A stretch of DNA of 64,000 nt from Embiotoca jacksoni (Eukaryota; Chordata; Actinopteri; Embiotocidae): the NCBI GenBank assembly GCA_022577435.1, contig JAKOON010000011.1, positions 17,175,802 to 17,239,801 of the forward strand. Reading direction: 5' to 3'. The position numbers were made by a program, and so were the translations under genes. Under the pieces are notes generated by a model. It searched no databases. It was given only the letters and a program-made list of their open reading frames with translations, and was not told the DNA's origin. Position 1 is the stretch's first letter; the number at the start of each line of letters is the position of its first letter. This document shows, piece after piece, positions 1-11,440 of this stretch.

Positions 1-789
1 CACAAAATCTGCACAAAAGGAAAAAGAAAAGCCGAGTAGACTTTAACCAAAACAACAGACACACAACTAAATGAAATGTCTGTTGATGATGTATCAGGTG
101 AACGAGAGACAGGTTGAACCAGACCTACCACTAAACTCGTGGATTTGCATTTGCCTCCAGCTGAGGCGCCACATTGACGTGGGCGAGCATCGATAAAGTA
201 AAGATATAACTTATTCAGAGGAACACGTCATCGAACTGTGATTGTCATTCAGGAATCCCGTCACACTAGAGTTAGAAACGTCTGTTTTGTGGCCTGTGAG
301 AGCCTGAAAACATCCCTTCACCTCACTGAAGTCACTCTGATCCAATCAGTCCTCTGAACAGCAGCAATCTCAGGAATGTTACAAGCAAACTGGACTTGAG
401 TGCAAGTTTTAAAAACAACAACAACAACAACAACAACAGAGCAGAATACTCAGCTTGTTGACTAACAAACGGATCAGCAATGACTTTTTTTTCTTTAGGC
501 TATCTTTACATCCCGCGCTGTTTAGCTCACAAACAAAGTATGCAAACAGAAGAGAATAAAGAGAAAATATGTCAGACTTGTCGGTGTTTCTCTGTACTGT
601 CAGAAGGAGCAGATCCACTCTTTGTTGTGAGGGTCAACAGCTGATCTGACGCTAGCTCAGCTCCTCTTCCAGGGCAGAAGTCCTCCCTATCCTGCAAATA
701 TGAGTTACAGAGATCAAAGTAAAAAAAAAAAAAATAAATAAATCAAAGGATGACCATAACAGTCCCGTTATTCTTTCTGTTTTTGCACT
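1..789. other. Non-coding; no gene seen
   Basis: Holds an octamer-like ATTTGCAT near 144, a short (ACA)n run near 413-438 and an A-rich run at 721-735. No ORF resembles a protein, and no splice pattern is convincing. Confidence 0.5.
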
Positions 790-1383
790 TATAGCCACGC
801 CCATGTGCTGTGTGCATCCGTGAGCTCACAGCGTCGTTGAAAAACGACCGCAGCACAAAACATCCTCGTTAAAGTAACAAAGCCACATCTGGATGCGCGT
901 CCACGCCCCGACACACAAACACAAACACACAAACACGTGTGTGTGTGTGTGTGGTCGCGTATCACCGGTAACAATGGTGACGCAAAGCTTTGCGGGTAAC
1001 CGAGCTAACGTTAGCTCTCCGGTCCACCAGTGAAACAACAACAGGCCGCAAATGAGCACATTCAGCCCGCTCGGTCCGTCAACAGGTTCCGCCGGAAGGG
1101 AAGTCGAAGCATTTATTTAGCAGGTCGCGCACGGAGACAACCGGCGAGCGAAACGCGGCGGGCGGCACGTCTTTAAATACGCGCTTTAACGACGGTTGGA
1201 GCGACACGTTAACCGACGAGGAGACACCTTCACCCGGCTTAAAAAAAAAAAAAAAAAAATGAAACAAATCCCTCACCCGAAGTGAGAGTCTGATTCCTGG
1301 CGAACCCGGGGATCACCCCTCTCTCTCTCTCTCCGGAGATCAAATCCGCCCCGTCATGGGTGTGTTTCTCCAGAAAAACATTT

Positions 1384-1416
<33 letters not shown>

Positions 1417-1590
1417 AGAAAGAGGATTAGAGAGGTCTGGTGGTGACTCCGCGGTCCCACACGGAGGGAGAAACGGGAATGCAGGAATGTGACGCTCGGT
1501 CCGGTCTGCTGGCAACGTTGACACGTGCACTGCGGAGCGGAGCATTGTGGGAAATGGAGTTCATTTGGGTAGGGGGGGGGGGGTGGAGAG
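790..1590. promoter_or_regulatory. CpG-rich promoter-like region
   Basis: CpG dinucleotides are concentrated here (for example 1105-1205 and 1440-1545) in contrast to the CpG-poor flanks. The block also has a (GT)n run, A19 at 1241-1259 and A23 at 1384-1406, a G run at 1572-1583 and a ZNF143-type motif. This is typical of a broad promoter. No convincing coding exon lies inside. It may serve an upstream zbtb7c exon (+) or a divergent minus-strand neighbour; mammalian synteny would suggest ctif. Confidence 0.5.
1542..1561 (-). promoter_or_regulatory. ZNF143/THAP11 (SBS)-type promoter motif
   Basis: On the minus strand it reads ACTCCATTTCCCACAATGC, close to the ACTACAATTCCCAGCATGC-type motif found near the start of many vertebrate ubiquitous genes. 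It lies inside the CpG-rich block. Confidence 0.5.
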
Positions 1591-1619
1591 GGGAGAAGAC
1601 CACGGCTATTGCCTCATTA

Positions 1620-1805
1620 GGTAGGTAGGTAGGTATTTACTTTATTAATCCCCAAGGGGAATTTTTTTCTTCGCTACAGCAGCACACAGAAGCAATAAGA
1701 TAATAATAGAAATAATAGAATAAAATAATAGAATAATAGAAAAGCAATAAAATAGCAGTATAAAATATAAAATGCACAGTATATACAGTACATTGTATAT
1801 CTATA
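1620..1805 (-). repeat. Retroposon 3' tail, copy A (CCCCTTGGGGATTAATAAAG type)
   Basis: Reading on the minus strand: TATATACTGTGCATTTTATA, T-rich sequence with many TCTATT units, TGCTGCTGTAG, then CCCCTTGGGGATTAATAAAG and a (CTAC)n end. The same order recurs on the plus strand near 18.7 kb. This tail is widespread in fish genomes at the 3' end of non-LTR elements or SINEs; I cannot name the exact family. Confidence 0.75.
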
Positions 1806-2820
1806 TATATTATATACAAACAAACCAAGATGTTACACTCACCAAAAGTGATTTTGTCATCCGCTTAACACGTGAATCTATGTGCCGTGAGTCCATGAAC
1901 CCAAACAGCCAATATAATATAATAACAATGTAAAATAATAATATTATTCTTTTAGAATTAATTATGAGATTATAAAAAGAAATGACTACACACACACACA
2001 CACACACACACGTCTTGTTGATCCAAACATCTCGATGCGTTTAAAAGCTGTACATTTACAAAATGATCACAACCACTCGTACTTTTGTGAGTTGATTTTA
2101 TTTTCATTAGCAGAATCAATTTCAGATTTATCTGCAAAACACACGTTTTTTTTTAAATATTATTTCAACATGGTAAATTATGACATTTGATGACATTGTG
2201 ACATATTGAGCTTCTTTAACAGCTGAACATGACAGATAATCCCACATGAAGACTTTACTGTCTATTTGTTAAAAAAAAAAAAAAAATAAATAAATTATTA
2301 TTTACATTTAACGTTGCAAATTTAGGTTTTTATTGTTCTCATGGCTGAAGCCACTGGCATCAGCTTTTGTAAGTAAATTTTGATCAATAACTGGTGGTTG
2401 TGGTTAGAGTGGTCGTAATTGTTTTGAATCCAGTCCAACAGGCAGGATATGGGTGTGTGACCAACTTGGCAGAGGGCCACTTGTTGTTATCAGTTAAGCA
2501 ATAAACATTTAAGTGTGTAGTTGGTTACTAAGAACACGGAAACATTAAAACGTATTTTATCATTATTTATTACCCTGTGTGAAATAGTTTCATTTTCATT
2601 CTTTTCTGAAAAGTAAAATCCCAGCTTCTCATTTACACTTTGCATGTGTATACTTTCATATTTATTGGGGGCAATCAAACCCACAGACTCTGGTCACTCT
2701 ACAGATGAGTTTAAACCTGCTGAAGAGTGTTTCTAGTGTAATCATGACCCCTTGTGGAAATTGAGAAGAGTGCAGTTAGAGGACCAGACTGCTCCACTGG
2801 TCTCTGTTTCCACTGTCTGT
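1806..2820. other. AT-rich non-coding; no gene seen
   Basis: Contains a short (CA)n at 1988-2012 and A/T runs. ORFs here are short and without recognisable content. Confidence 0.5.
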
Positions 2821-2859
2821 AAATGTGTGTATGTGTGTGGATGTTATGAATATGTAGCT

Positions 2860-3160
2860 TTACCACAGGGATTCATCAGGGTCTTCAGTCAATATGGCAG
2901 ACAGTTGGAAGATAGAGTCCAAACAGCTTGACTGACAGACACATCTGCATATTAGCATGAAACAGACCGATGGATTCAGAAGCAATATAGGAGGGATCTA
3001 TTAAATAAACTGGAAATTAAGAGGCAGATGTGTAAATGTGAAATAGGACAGGTAGACAGACCGCCGAGGAGAAAAAGTTCCCTTTCTGATCCAGATGGCT
3101 GCAGACTGACACGGTCAGAGGCTAATTAACTACCATGGTGTGATGGCGGTTCCAGCAGGT
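2860..3160. other. Candidate conserved non-coding block
   Basis: Non-repetitive, balanced-composition sequence with homeodomain-like TTAATTAA-type cores and CATATTAGCATG, standing out from AT-rich flanks. Conservation cannot be tested here, so this is a weak call. Confidence 0.2.
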
Positions 3161-4240
3161 CACCCCCCACCCCTTTCTTCTCCTTCTCCTTCATCTTCTC
3201 CTTTCCACTCACTCGCCCAGTTATGTCTATCCTTAGTCGTCCCATAATTACTTTGTTGTCCTCTTCCCATCACCCGCAGCACCGCAAGCTATTCAAGCCT
3301 TCCATTTCCCTCCCATGCTGCTGTGCAGAGGCTCCATTTATATGGTCTCTTCTCAAGTGCACTAACCTGTAGCTTTCTTCTTTTGGTATGGTGTTAAAAA
3401 AAAAAGAAAAGTTAAACCTGTGACGTGCACTCACTGTTAGTGAGCTGAGCAAAAGTGTTAGTTGCACAGTAAAATATTTTGCTCTGTATCTTTGTATCTG
3501 TTTTAAATCAATGAGTCCACTGAACATCAGATTTCAGCTAAATTGTAAAGGTTGGGAACATTCAAACTGACGTGCTCCGTTGCCAGGGGAACCATAATGT
3601 TGAACTGCTATATAATTTAATTGTTCTAAAAATGTCAGCATGGCAGGCAATACTTGAACAACCCATTAATTTGCGTTATTTATACTCGTGTAATATTAAC
3701 ACAGAGGGGAGATCAATCTCTTGTGTAAATTTTTGTTTGCATTCGTCAGAAATGTGTTTGATGTGTTCAAATATAATGATTTCTGACAGATTTCGCAACA
3801 GTATATCTGTAAATTTACATACAAGCACATAGTGGAAGAAGTTTTTCTTTTATCTAAGTAAAAGTAGAAATATGACATTATAGAAATATAAATAAAAGAC
3901 CACACAACATTTACTGTAATTAATTTCAACGTACAAAGCATTAAAACTAAAATAATCTCCATGCAGAATAGGATTGGATTATAATTTTTGATGCATTCCT
4001 GTATGCATCACTTTAAAATGTAAAACTGCAAAGGTGGGGATCATTTTAAAGTATTAAAACTGTAGCTGTATAAAGTGGCACATTTTTATTTTATTTTACT
4101 GAAGTACCATACTTGAATAAATGTGCTTTGTCACTTTCTACCAAGTTTATTTCGTCAGTTTTCTCCTTATTTGCCGTAAACCTTGTTGTTAATGTATAAT
4201 TTAAAGTTGGTTTGATGGTGAAACAGAAGTTTCACAGTGA
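3161..4240. other. Non-coding; no gene seen
   Basis: CT-rich at the start (3160-3220), then AT-rich. Short ORFs of 86-88 codons have no protein-like features. Confidence 0.5.
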
Positions 4241-4244
4241 AAGA

Positions 4245-4600
4245 GGCAAAATCTGAAGCTGGCACCGCTCCTCAGGTCGGCCTGCACAAAGCTGAATCCC
4301 CACCAGAGGGATGGTACCAAGGCACCAATTAGCAGAAGAGAGGGCGCATGATGATATTTCCGTGTGCTTGTGGCCTGGGCAGCTCCGTCTGTGTGCGTTA
4401 TAAAAGGCAAAACCATAAACATGGAATTAGACAGCACAGAGCCCCACAGATCTTAAGGTCACAGACTCTCCCCTCCTGCAGCTTCGGAGAGCAATGGTGT
4501 GATATAAACAACACTGGCCCAACAGACTGCTATTACTGTATGTACGGGTTTCATAAAGGGCGGCTGATTATTTGTGCTTGTCAGTATGTTTAGTTCAATA
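4245..4600. other. Candidate conserved non-coding block
   Basis: Unique, balanced sequence containing TTATAAAAGGC, CCAATTAGCAG and GATATAAACAAC (forkhead-like). It differs from the low-complexity surroundings. Weak call without alignment. Confidence 0.2.
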
Positions 4601-4753
4601 GGCCAGCGGCCCTGATGCAGTGGTCTTCTGCAGTTTTGCTCTTTTATTGTTGGGTTGAACGGCTGCAGGAGATAGGTGTGGGAGAAAGATCACTGTGAAC
4701 TAGATAGAGAGAAACTAAGTGGGTGGAAGTGACTGAACATCTCTTTGTGCAAA

Positions 4754-4765
4754 ACACACACACAA

Positions 4766-4842
<77 letters not shown>
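4754..4842 (+). repeat. (CA)n microsatellite
   Basis: About 89 bases, interrupted once near the 5' end by AAATA. Apparent ORFs across it are repeat artefacts. Confidence 0.97.
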
Positions 4843-4844
<2 letters not shown>

Positions 4845-4933
4845 TGCACACAGATTAACACTCAGACAAATAAGCACACAGAGATTGGCCTGGGTTCAAT
4901 TTGTTGAGTAACAAAAACATGATAGCTTTCTAA

Positions 4934-4947
4934 CCAGCAGGTGGGGG
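4934..4947 (+). promoter_or_regulatory. CTCF-like motif (one mismatch)
   Basis: CCAGCAGGTGGGGG fits the CTCF core CCASYAGRKGGCRS with one mismatch. One-mismatch hits are expected about once by chance in a window of this size. Confidence 0.2.
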
Positions 4948-5780
4948 CAGTAGACAGATCATAGGACTGTTGTGTGCCAAGCAGTGCTATCAAAATGTGC
5001 ACCAAGTCACAGATCTTCTGTAACCTACATGTACAATCTAACACAATATTCCTCCGATAAGTGTTCTGAAGGTGATTATATTATATTGTGTTAGTTGGGT
5101 ATTTACTCTGTTCTGTGGCAAATACAATACATGAACATAATTTAGAAAGTTCCCTACTTTCTTTCAAGTCTATTAATTATAGCCGCATTTTGGTACCTTA
5201 TCTAGAATTCTCACTCTGCCTTGACAAAAACTCAACAAAACAGTAAGAAAAACTAGCTGAGAAAAAAAATGACATTTGGTGCTGTCATCCTGACTTTTTG
5301 TTAGTAAACCACTGAACAATTACCATTAAAAATAAATCATGAATGAAGGGCTTTTATTTTAATTATTGATTTATCTGCTGGTTATTTTCTTGATTAAGTG
5401 ATTCATTATTCAATCGAAAAATGTCAGACAAATAAAAACCTGCCACTATATCCTGGATTACAGGTATTGTTTAGTCCTACCAGTAATTCAAAACCTCCAA
5501 ATATTCATTTTAATGTAATGAGAGCAGATAAGCAGTTGATTTTAGGACGTTTTACTTAAATAAAGATTTAAATGAATAACAATCAAAATGACTTCTTCAT
5601 TTTATTCCAGTCAGCTAATCAATTAATTGTATTTCAAGATAAATATTAAATTTTGGGGAAGTCATTTTTTAGGTGTGCGCACTTAGGAAGGAGTGAATTT
5701 ACTGGATTAAAAATAATAATAAAAAAGGGATCATTCAAGTCAGAAAATAACAACTTAATTCATTTGCTGTGTGTTTTGTC
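4948..5780. other. AT-rich non-coding; no gene seen
   Basis: Strongly AT-rich, without recognisable coding, RNA-gene or repeat structure. Confidence 0.5.
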
Positions 5781-5969
5781 CTTCGGCCTCCACCTCCAGG
5801 AGCAGAGGCTGCCGGGCGGCTCAGCTCTCACCCCCCTCTGTCCTGCCCTCAGCTGCCTGACACTCCCCCTGCTGCTGAACCGTGGTAGAGCGGACTGTCC
5901 GAGGAGCGCGTTGACAGCTCTGGGCCGTGTTTTGTGCCTGCCTGCATGTATGGTGAGCACCCGTTGAGT

Positions 5970-6422
5970 AGGTGGGTCTGCTGGAAGGGAGTGGGAGAGG
6001 TGGGAAAGGGGCAGATGGAACACAGAAGGAAGTTCACCAGCGACACATAGAGTGTCAGAAAGTAGAGAGGGACGGAGAGGGAGGGGATCAGCGAGAGCCG
6101 CAGGGACAGTGAAAGGTAGACGAGGCAACGCTGAGAGAATGAGGGGACACATATGCAGAGAGAGAGAAAGGGTGGACGGGTGGTAAGAGAGAGCGAAGGA
6201 GCAAAGGCATGGTAAAGGATGGAGAGGGGAGCAGGAGAGGTGAGAGATGTGTCAGGTACCAGAGGGAGAGGTGACAAGCAGCGGGGGCTGGAGGGAGGGT
6301 GACAGGTAGGGATGGAGGGTGGAGGGTGGAGTCGTCGGGGTTTGGGGGGTGATAATGATAGCAGGTGCTGGAGGGTATACAGGGCTGGGTGGAGTGTGGT
6401 GGAAAGGAGGGAGGGAGAAACA
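5970..6422 (+). other. Purine-rich (GA/GGA) tract
   Basis: The plus strand is overwhelmingly A and G for about 450 bases, with GGAGGG-, GAGAG- and GGTGG-type words. A 205-codon minus-strand frame across it is Ser/Pro/Leu-rich low complexity and is not a gene. Confidence 0.7.
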
Positions 6423-7953
6423 TACTTTTGACCTTCAAAAATAGTTTGACAGTTGGTTGTGGACAAAAAGGGAATTGAAATATGCTATAAAAATATTTTA
6501 TAGTCTTTGTGTTGGACTCTATGACAATATATTTAAAAATTTGTCAAATAATAATCTGTATTATCTATAAAGGATTTTGTTTTTAATAGCAAAAATATGA
6601 TCCCAGTTAGGAGCAGGTTAAAATGCACTTGCTTTATTGTTGTTTTATTTATCTTAGTCTTTTTTTTTTTGTGAAAAAATAATTCATATTTGTAAGTTGT
6701 TTTGTTTTGTCTTCAGTTCAGTTCAGCAGGTAATGACTGAAGGTACTTATTGAAAGTATTGAAAAGCAGTCCATGTGATTGTAACAGAGTACAATATACA
6801 GTAAAGTGCAATTAATCTTACACTTACATTTTAAAAGTCCCCTCCTGACATGTTTTAAAACATAGAAAATATTAAAAGCTATAAATACGTGAAAAACTTT
6901 TACAAGTTTTTTTCACCCACAAAAGCTCCATGAACCCATTTAAAAAATCGTGAAAATTCATCTCCTCCCTCTTCCCCTCAAACTTCAATAAAAAGTCTGG
7001 AGTTTATATGTTTCCACATCCCACTTCTGTAAGCTGAATATGACAGATAATACAAACAAGTTGGCATGTCAGAAAAATCCTGTTTCTACATATTTGACTT
7101 AAACTAAGTTTCAAGATGAGCACGGAGAAGCTGATGAATGCAGATAAATGTGATAACAGGCTCCATCATAACATCATTCCGCCCAGTGAAGCTCAAGAGG
7201 ATAAGAAAAAACTAATGTTTAATGCACAAAGTCGACATGACTCAGTTTCCATAGAAAAAAGTAAATGCTAAATCATAAGAACATCCCAGATTTGTCTTTT
7301 CGTGTAACCACTTCTCAAAAACAGACACTACCCAAACTATGTCATGTGTTTTAGGCTTTTAGACTTTTTAGGCTGAATATTCGTGACTGATGCCGATGAC
7401 ATGTTTCCTGCATTACTGTTCATCTGCGTCAGTCTTCAGGGATTTTTCTTCATTATACCATCTCCCCCGTGTCAATGTGCTGATGCTTTATTCTATTCTA
7501 GTCTTCCTCATTTATGGGTTATGTAGTGGCATTAAACTGTCTGGACATAAGTAAGTGCTGCTGGAGTAATTGAATCCAGTTGAAGATGAAGAAGAAAGGA
7601 AAGTTCAAAAAAAGGTGAGGGATTGCATTTACAGCTATGGATTACAATACTCCAATTTAAATGTGAATGTGACCTCCTTTTGGGGGAGCAAGTTGTATTT
7701 AAAAATCCTCATGTGTCCGTTTTTGATTTCCAAAAATGTTCACAGTTATCAGCAGTAACTTCTCTCCCATGTCTAGTCTTTATAAATAGCTCTGTCACAA
7801 TGTCTGTTTTCTCTTGTACAGGATATGAATGATTTCTGGTATGTTGTCCTCTGTTTGGATAAAAAGTAGCTTTCTAACAACCGTATCTTGTCTTACAGTA
7901 ACTTCTATATTTCTTTGCATGATATATCTACTTTGTTTGACATTCACTCCTTT

Positions 7954-7957
<4 letters not shown>
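6423..7957. other. AT-rich non-coding; no gene seen
   Basis: No coding exons, RNA genes or clear repeats recognised. Confidence 0.5.
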
Positions 7958-8016
<59 letters not shown>

Positions 8017-8017
8017 C
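7958..8017 (+). repeat. (GT)n microsatellite ending in (CG)n
   Basis: About 53 bases of GT followed by CGCGCGC; alternating purine-pyrimidine throughout. Confidence 0.97.
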
Positions 8018-8159
8018 TGAGCAGGAGGACTCCAACTAGGGGTGTTAAAGCCGAAATCTCAGCCCACTGACTGACCTTGTCTGAACTGTACAGTGCACAC
8101 ACTGATGGTAAGGGCTGCCTTCAGGTCAGAGCAGGGTGTTAAAATTATGACACACAACA

Positions 8160-8161
<2 letters not shown>

Positions 8162-8212
<51 letters not shown>
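8162..8212 (+). repeat. (TG)n microsatellite
   Basis: Uninterrupted TG array of about 51 bases. Confidence 0.97.
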
Positions 8213-8215
<3 letters not shown>

Positions 8216-8332
8216 CTTGTTTGTGTCTTGTCTGGAAGGGGGAAAATGAAAGGAGTGAGTCTGGTTATGTTGTGTTCTTGCCCAGCCAAACTACATCCCA
8301 CATAAGGTTGAGCGACTGTGGGCTCCTCTGGA

Positions 8333-8334
<2 letters not shown>

Positions 8335-8367
<33 letters not shown>
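8335..8367 (+). repeat. Poly-T run (33 bases)
   Basis: Homopolymer followed by AATTAAAAC and, at 8395-8417, a short (TG)n. Confidence 0.95.
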
Positions 8368-8371
<4 letters not shown>

Positions 8372-8419
8372 AAAACTCCTCACTTTCCTCTGACTGTGTG
8401 TGTGTGTGTGTGTGTGTCA

Positions 8420-9862
8420 TAGTTGCAATCAGTTTTCACAGATGCTAAAATAATTTATGTCTGTAACATAGGACATGTGACAGGAGACTGTAATTTGCAC
8501 GTGGATATTGATGAAGACGAATCTATTCATTTTGATAAAATAAAATTAAATGAAAAGCTTAAAAAAAAATACAGTAATTGCTGTATTTGTGTTTATTTGA
8601 ATATCTGTCATCAATGTGATCATGACAGACACATTAATACTACAAATAGAAAACTATGAACAGAATTTTTTCTGTTTACAATAGAAAATAAAAGTTATAG
8701 ATTAAGCTCAGCCATCAGATAGTTCACTTGCACACTGGAGTAATCCAGGTGAGCTCTTTAAGTAGAGAGTTGCTATGGTATTCATTTGTATGTCTTTGGT
8801 TACTGGAATCAGAGTTATTTATAAAACCGCCCGTGCGTCAGTGTGAGACCCATAAGCTTTCTATAAAAGGCAAATAAAAATCTAATATGTATCAAGGAGA
8901 TTAAAAGTCTTTCTGTATGTGCAGTGATTTCTGTTTCAGTGGTGCAAAAATACAACTTGAAATCCTTCAAACTGAAAGTCAGCACTGATTGCTGAAATAA
9001 TCAAACTAAAGAAATACACCCAAGGGCTCAAACAAGCTTTAGTGGAAAAGGTAACAGTAAATTAAAAGTAAGTAGCAGAAATAGACAGCAAAAAGGAATG
9101 CAAAAATTATCAATATAAAAATGGTCAAAGAGTGAATAAATGCTTCGATTAGCTGAACATAATGGATACTTGGTTGAAGTAGTTCACTAAAGTTATAATT
9201 AAGAGATTATTAACTAAAATTAGCAATACCTAACAGTTGAAATCAGCTAATGCTTAGCTAATGCTACCTTCCAACATTGTAATCTTTGATTATTAATGAA
9301 GTAAAGAGTCCATATTGCCCCCGTTAGCTGGCTCCTTTGGGCTCAGCGACCAAAGACATAAACTGTCAAACTTTCTGAGTTTCACAGAGTTGTGTGTCCT
9401 TTTCTCAGGAACAACTTCAGAATTTTGGACTTTCATTCATTTTTGGTAGTTTCTGACATTAACACTGTCTCTGTCTTTGTCTTTGATGGTGAGTAGAAAA
9501 CCAAGCTCAAAACAAAAAGCTGGTGAGGGGCAGTTGGGGGTTGCACCGCTAAAAGATGTGACATGATCAAGAGTACAAAGTTGTGTTGTGTGTGTGTAGC
9601 AGTGGCTCCGGCGAACCACCCCCATGCAGTAAGGCTCGGTGCTTTATGGGTCGTGTGTGCAGCAGAAACGAGGAGAGGGTTTCTTTTCATCATGAACAAA
9701 CCGTACAGAAAGACACGCAATGTGGAAAGACACAGCGAAGTACGTCCAAGATTCACATGCATGCGTCGTAAGAGAAGAGGGACATATACACTGACACAAC
9801 GTGCAAGCGAGCTGATGAGTGATTATTGCCAATGATCGTTGGTTCCAATAATCTGGGCAGTC
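8420..9862. other. Non-coding; no gene seen
   Basis: AT-rich. Frames of 90-109 codons near 9433-9835 lack any family signature and overlap on both strands. Confidence 0.5.
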
Positions 9863-9874
9863 TGTGTGTGTGCG

Positions 9875-9955
<81 letters not shown>
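9863..9955 (+). repeat. Long (GT)n microsatellite
   Basis: About 93 bases, with two GC interruptions at the left end. Confidence 0.97.
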
Positions 9956-9956
<1 letters not shown>

Positions 9957-10055
9957 GTGATTCATGTTGGAACATGTCCACGTTTCAAATTTCAGATTTT
10001 TGTAGTCAGTCACGTTCTGTGTGTTGGCAGAAGTTGCAGTTTCAACACCATCACG

Positions 10056-10058
<3 letters not shown>

Positions 10059-10130
<72 letters not shown>
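10059..10130 (+). repeat. Long (AC)n microsatellite, inverted relative to the array at 9863
   Basis: About 72 bases of AC. The preceding array, 103 bases away, is GT, so the two are complementary on one strand. Confidence 0.97.
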
Positions 10131-10135
<5 letters not shown>

Positions 10136-10218
10136 AACAGTCATCAGGTCTAGATAAGATCACAAACTTTTTAATGTACGAACAGCATTCATAAAAAAAT
10201 GACATCTAACACACTGTA

Positions 10219-10243
10219 AAGGTAGTTTCATTAAAACTACCTT
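10219..10243 (+). other. Perfect 10-bp hairpin
   Basis: AAGGTAGTTT, loop CATTA, AAACTACCTT. No T run or gene end is nearby; function unknown. Confidence 0.5.
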
Positions 10244-11093
10244 CTTGTAAAGACACATTATTATGAAATGAATCTTACGGCGTTATTATGCCATCAAGCT
10301 GCCCATGGATATCATATTATACAGTTTGTGGAATCAAATAAGCAGTTAGGGACTTCCTTAAATCTTCTATTGCCTGTTGTTCATGTCAGCAGTGAAATCC
10401 GCAAAAAAATGCCTTTGCCATTGGCAGCCAAACATACCCGAACCAAAACAGAGCCACGATTGCCTGATGGGGGCGGTTTACAGGAAAATATAGTTTGCTG
10501 ATGATATTTAACCACTTTTTAACAGTTTACAATAACCAATGGAGAATTTTTACTTGTAATAATTATTTACTTTGGTATTGCTGCTTTTAAGTAATTAAGT
10601 GGCGGATCTGAACCAATTTTCCACTTCTGGACACGTATCTCAAAACCTGGACAACCAAAACCAAAACTAACCAATCCTTTTCTTTTGGCAGGGCTATCTC
10701 ATAAAATTTTAGAAATGCTTTTAGATTGTGAGTGACGCACTGAAATATTTCTTTGACTCTGGGTTTGTGGAGAGTGTTTTTAATAGCAGCTAACCGTGCG
10801 GCTGCAGGCTGAGTAGCTGCTGTGGTGAAAAAGGCAGCAGTCAAGAGTCCCTTTTTCATGACCTGTTTGGGTGAGGAACTCTGCTGACACACCACCAACA
10901 TTTGTGCGTGTGCAAATGCACTTGTGCCCGGACACGCCCATACTGCATTGTGCACATATACACATACTGCGTGGCGCACACACGAACACACCGCTTCGCA
11001 CTGACAAAACATGTGCATGCATGTGGACAGAAACATAGAGAAAATTCAACGTGTGGACAGATGTATATAGACATGCATGCATGCATACGCCCC

Positions 11094-11094
<1 letters not shown>
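10244..11094. other. Non-coding; no gene seen
   Basis: Contains ATGCATGC-type alternating words near 11010-11085. No exon recognised. Confidence 0.5.

Positions 11095-11173
<79 letters not shown>
11095..11173 (+). repeat. Long (CA)n microsatellite
   Basis: About 79 bases of CA. Confidence 0.97.
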
Positions 11174-11174
<1 letters not shown>

Positions 11175-11341
11175 CCTTACACTGCAGACACACCGTATTT
11201 ATTCTAAGAGTATATCCCTCCCTGATGACCGGTTAGGATGAGGAGTGCTGCCGGCAGAGCGGCCCAATCCAAGTCATTCTGCAGTTGATTTACTGTCCCA
11301 CCACCAGTCCACTACTGTGTAATTACCCTAACACACACATA

Positions 11342-11440
11342 CAGGCACAGAATCACAAACACACACAGGCACAGAATCACAAACACACACAGGCACAGAA
11401 TCACAAACACACACAGGCACACACACAGGCACACACATAC
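11342..11440 (+). repeat. 24-bp minisatellite (three units) in a CA-rich context
   Basis: The unit beginning AGGCACAGAATCACAAAC and ending ACACAC occurs three times, followed by partial AGGCACACAC units. It is likely derived from a neighbouring (CA)n. Confidence 0.9.

Noticed and set aside
5849..6466. 205-codon minus-strand open frame
   Set aside because: Low-complexity Ser/Pro/Leu translation of a purine-rich tract.
9753..10205. 150-codon minus-strand frame with VCV and HTH runs
   Set aside because: Product of two dinucleotide arrays in one frame.
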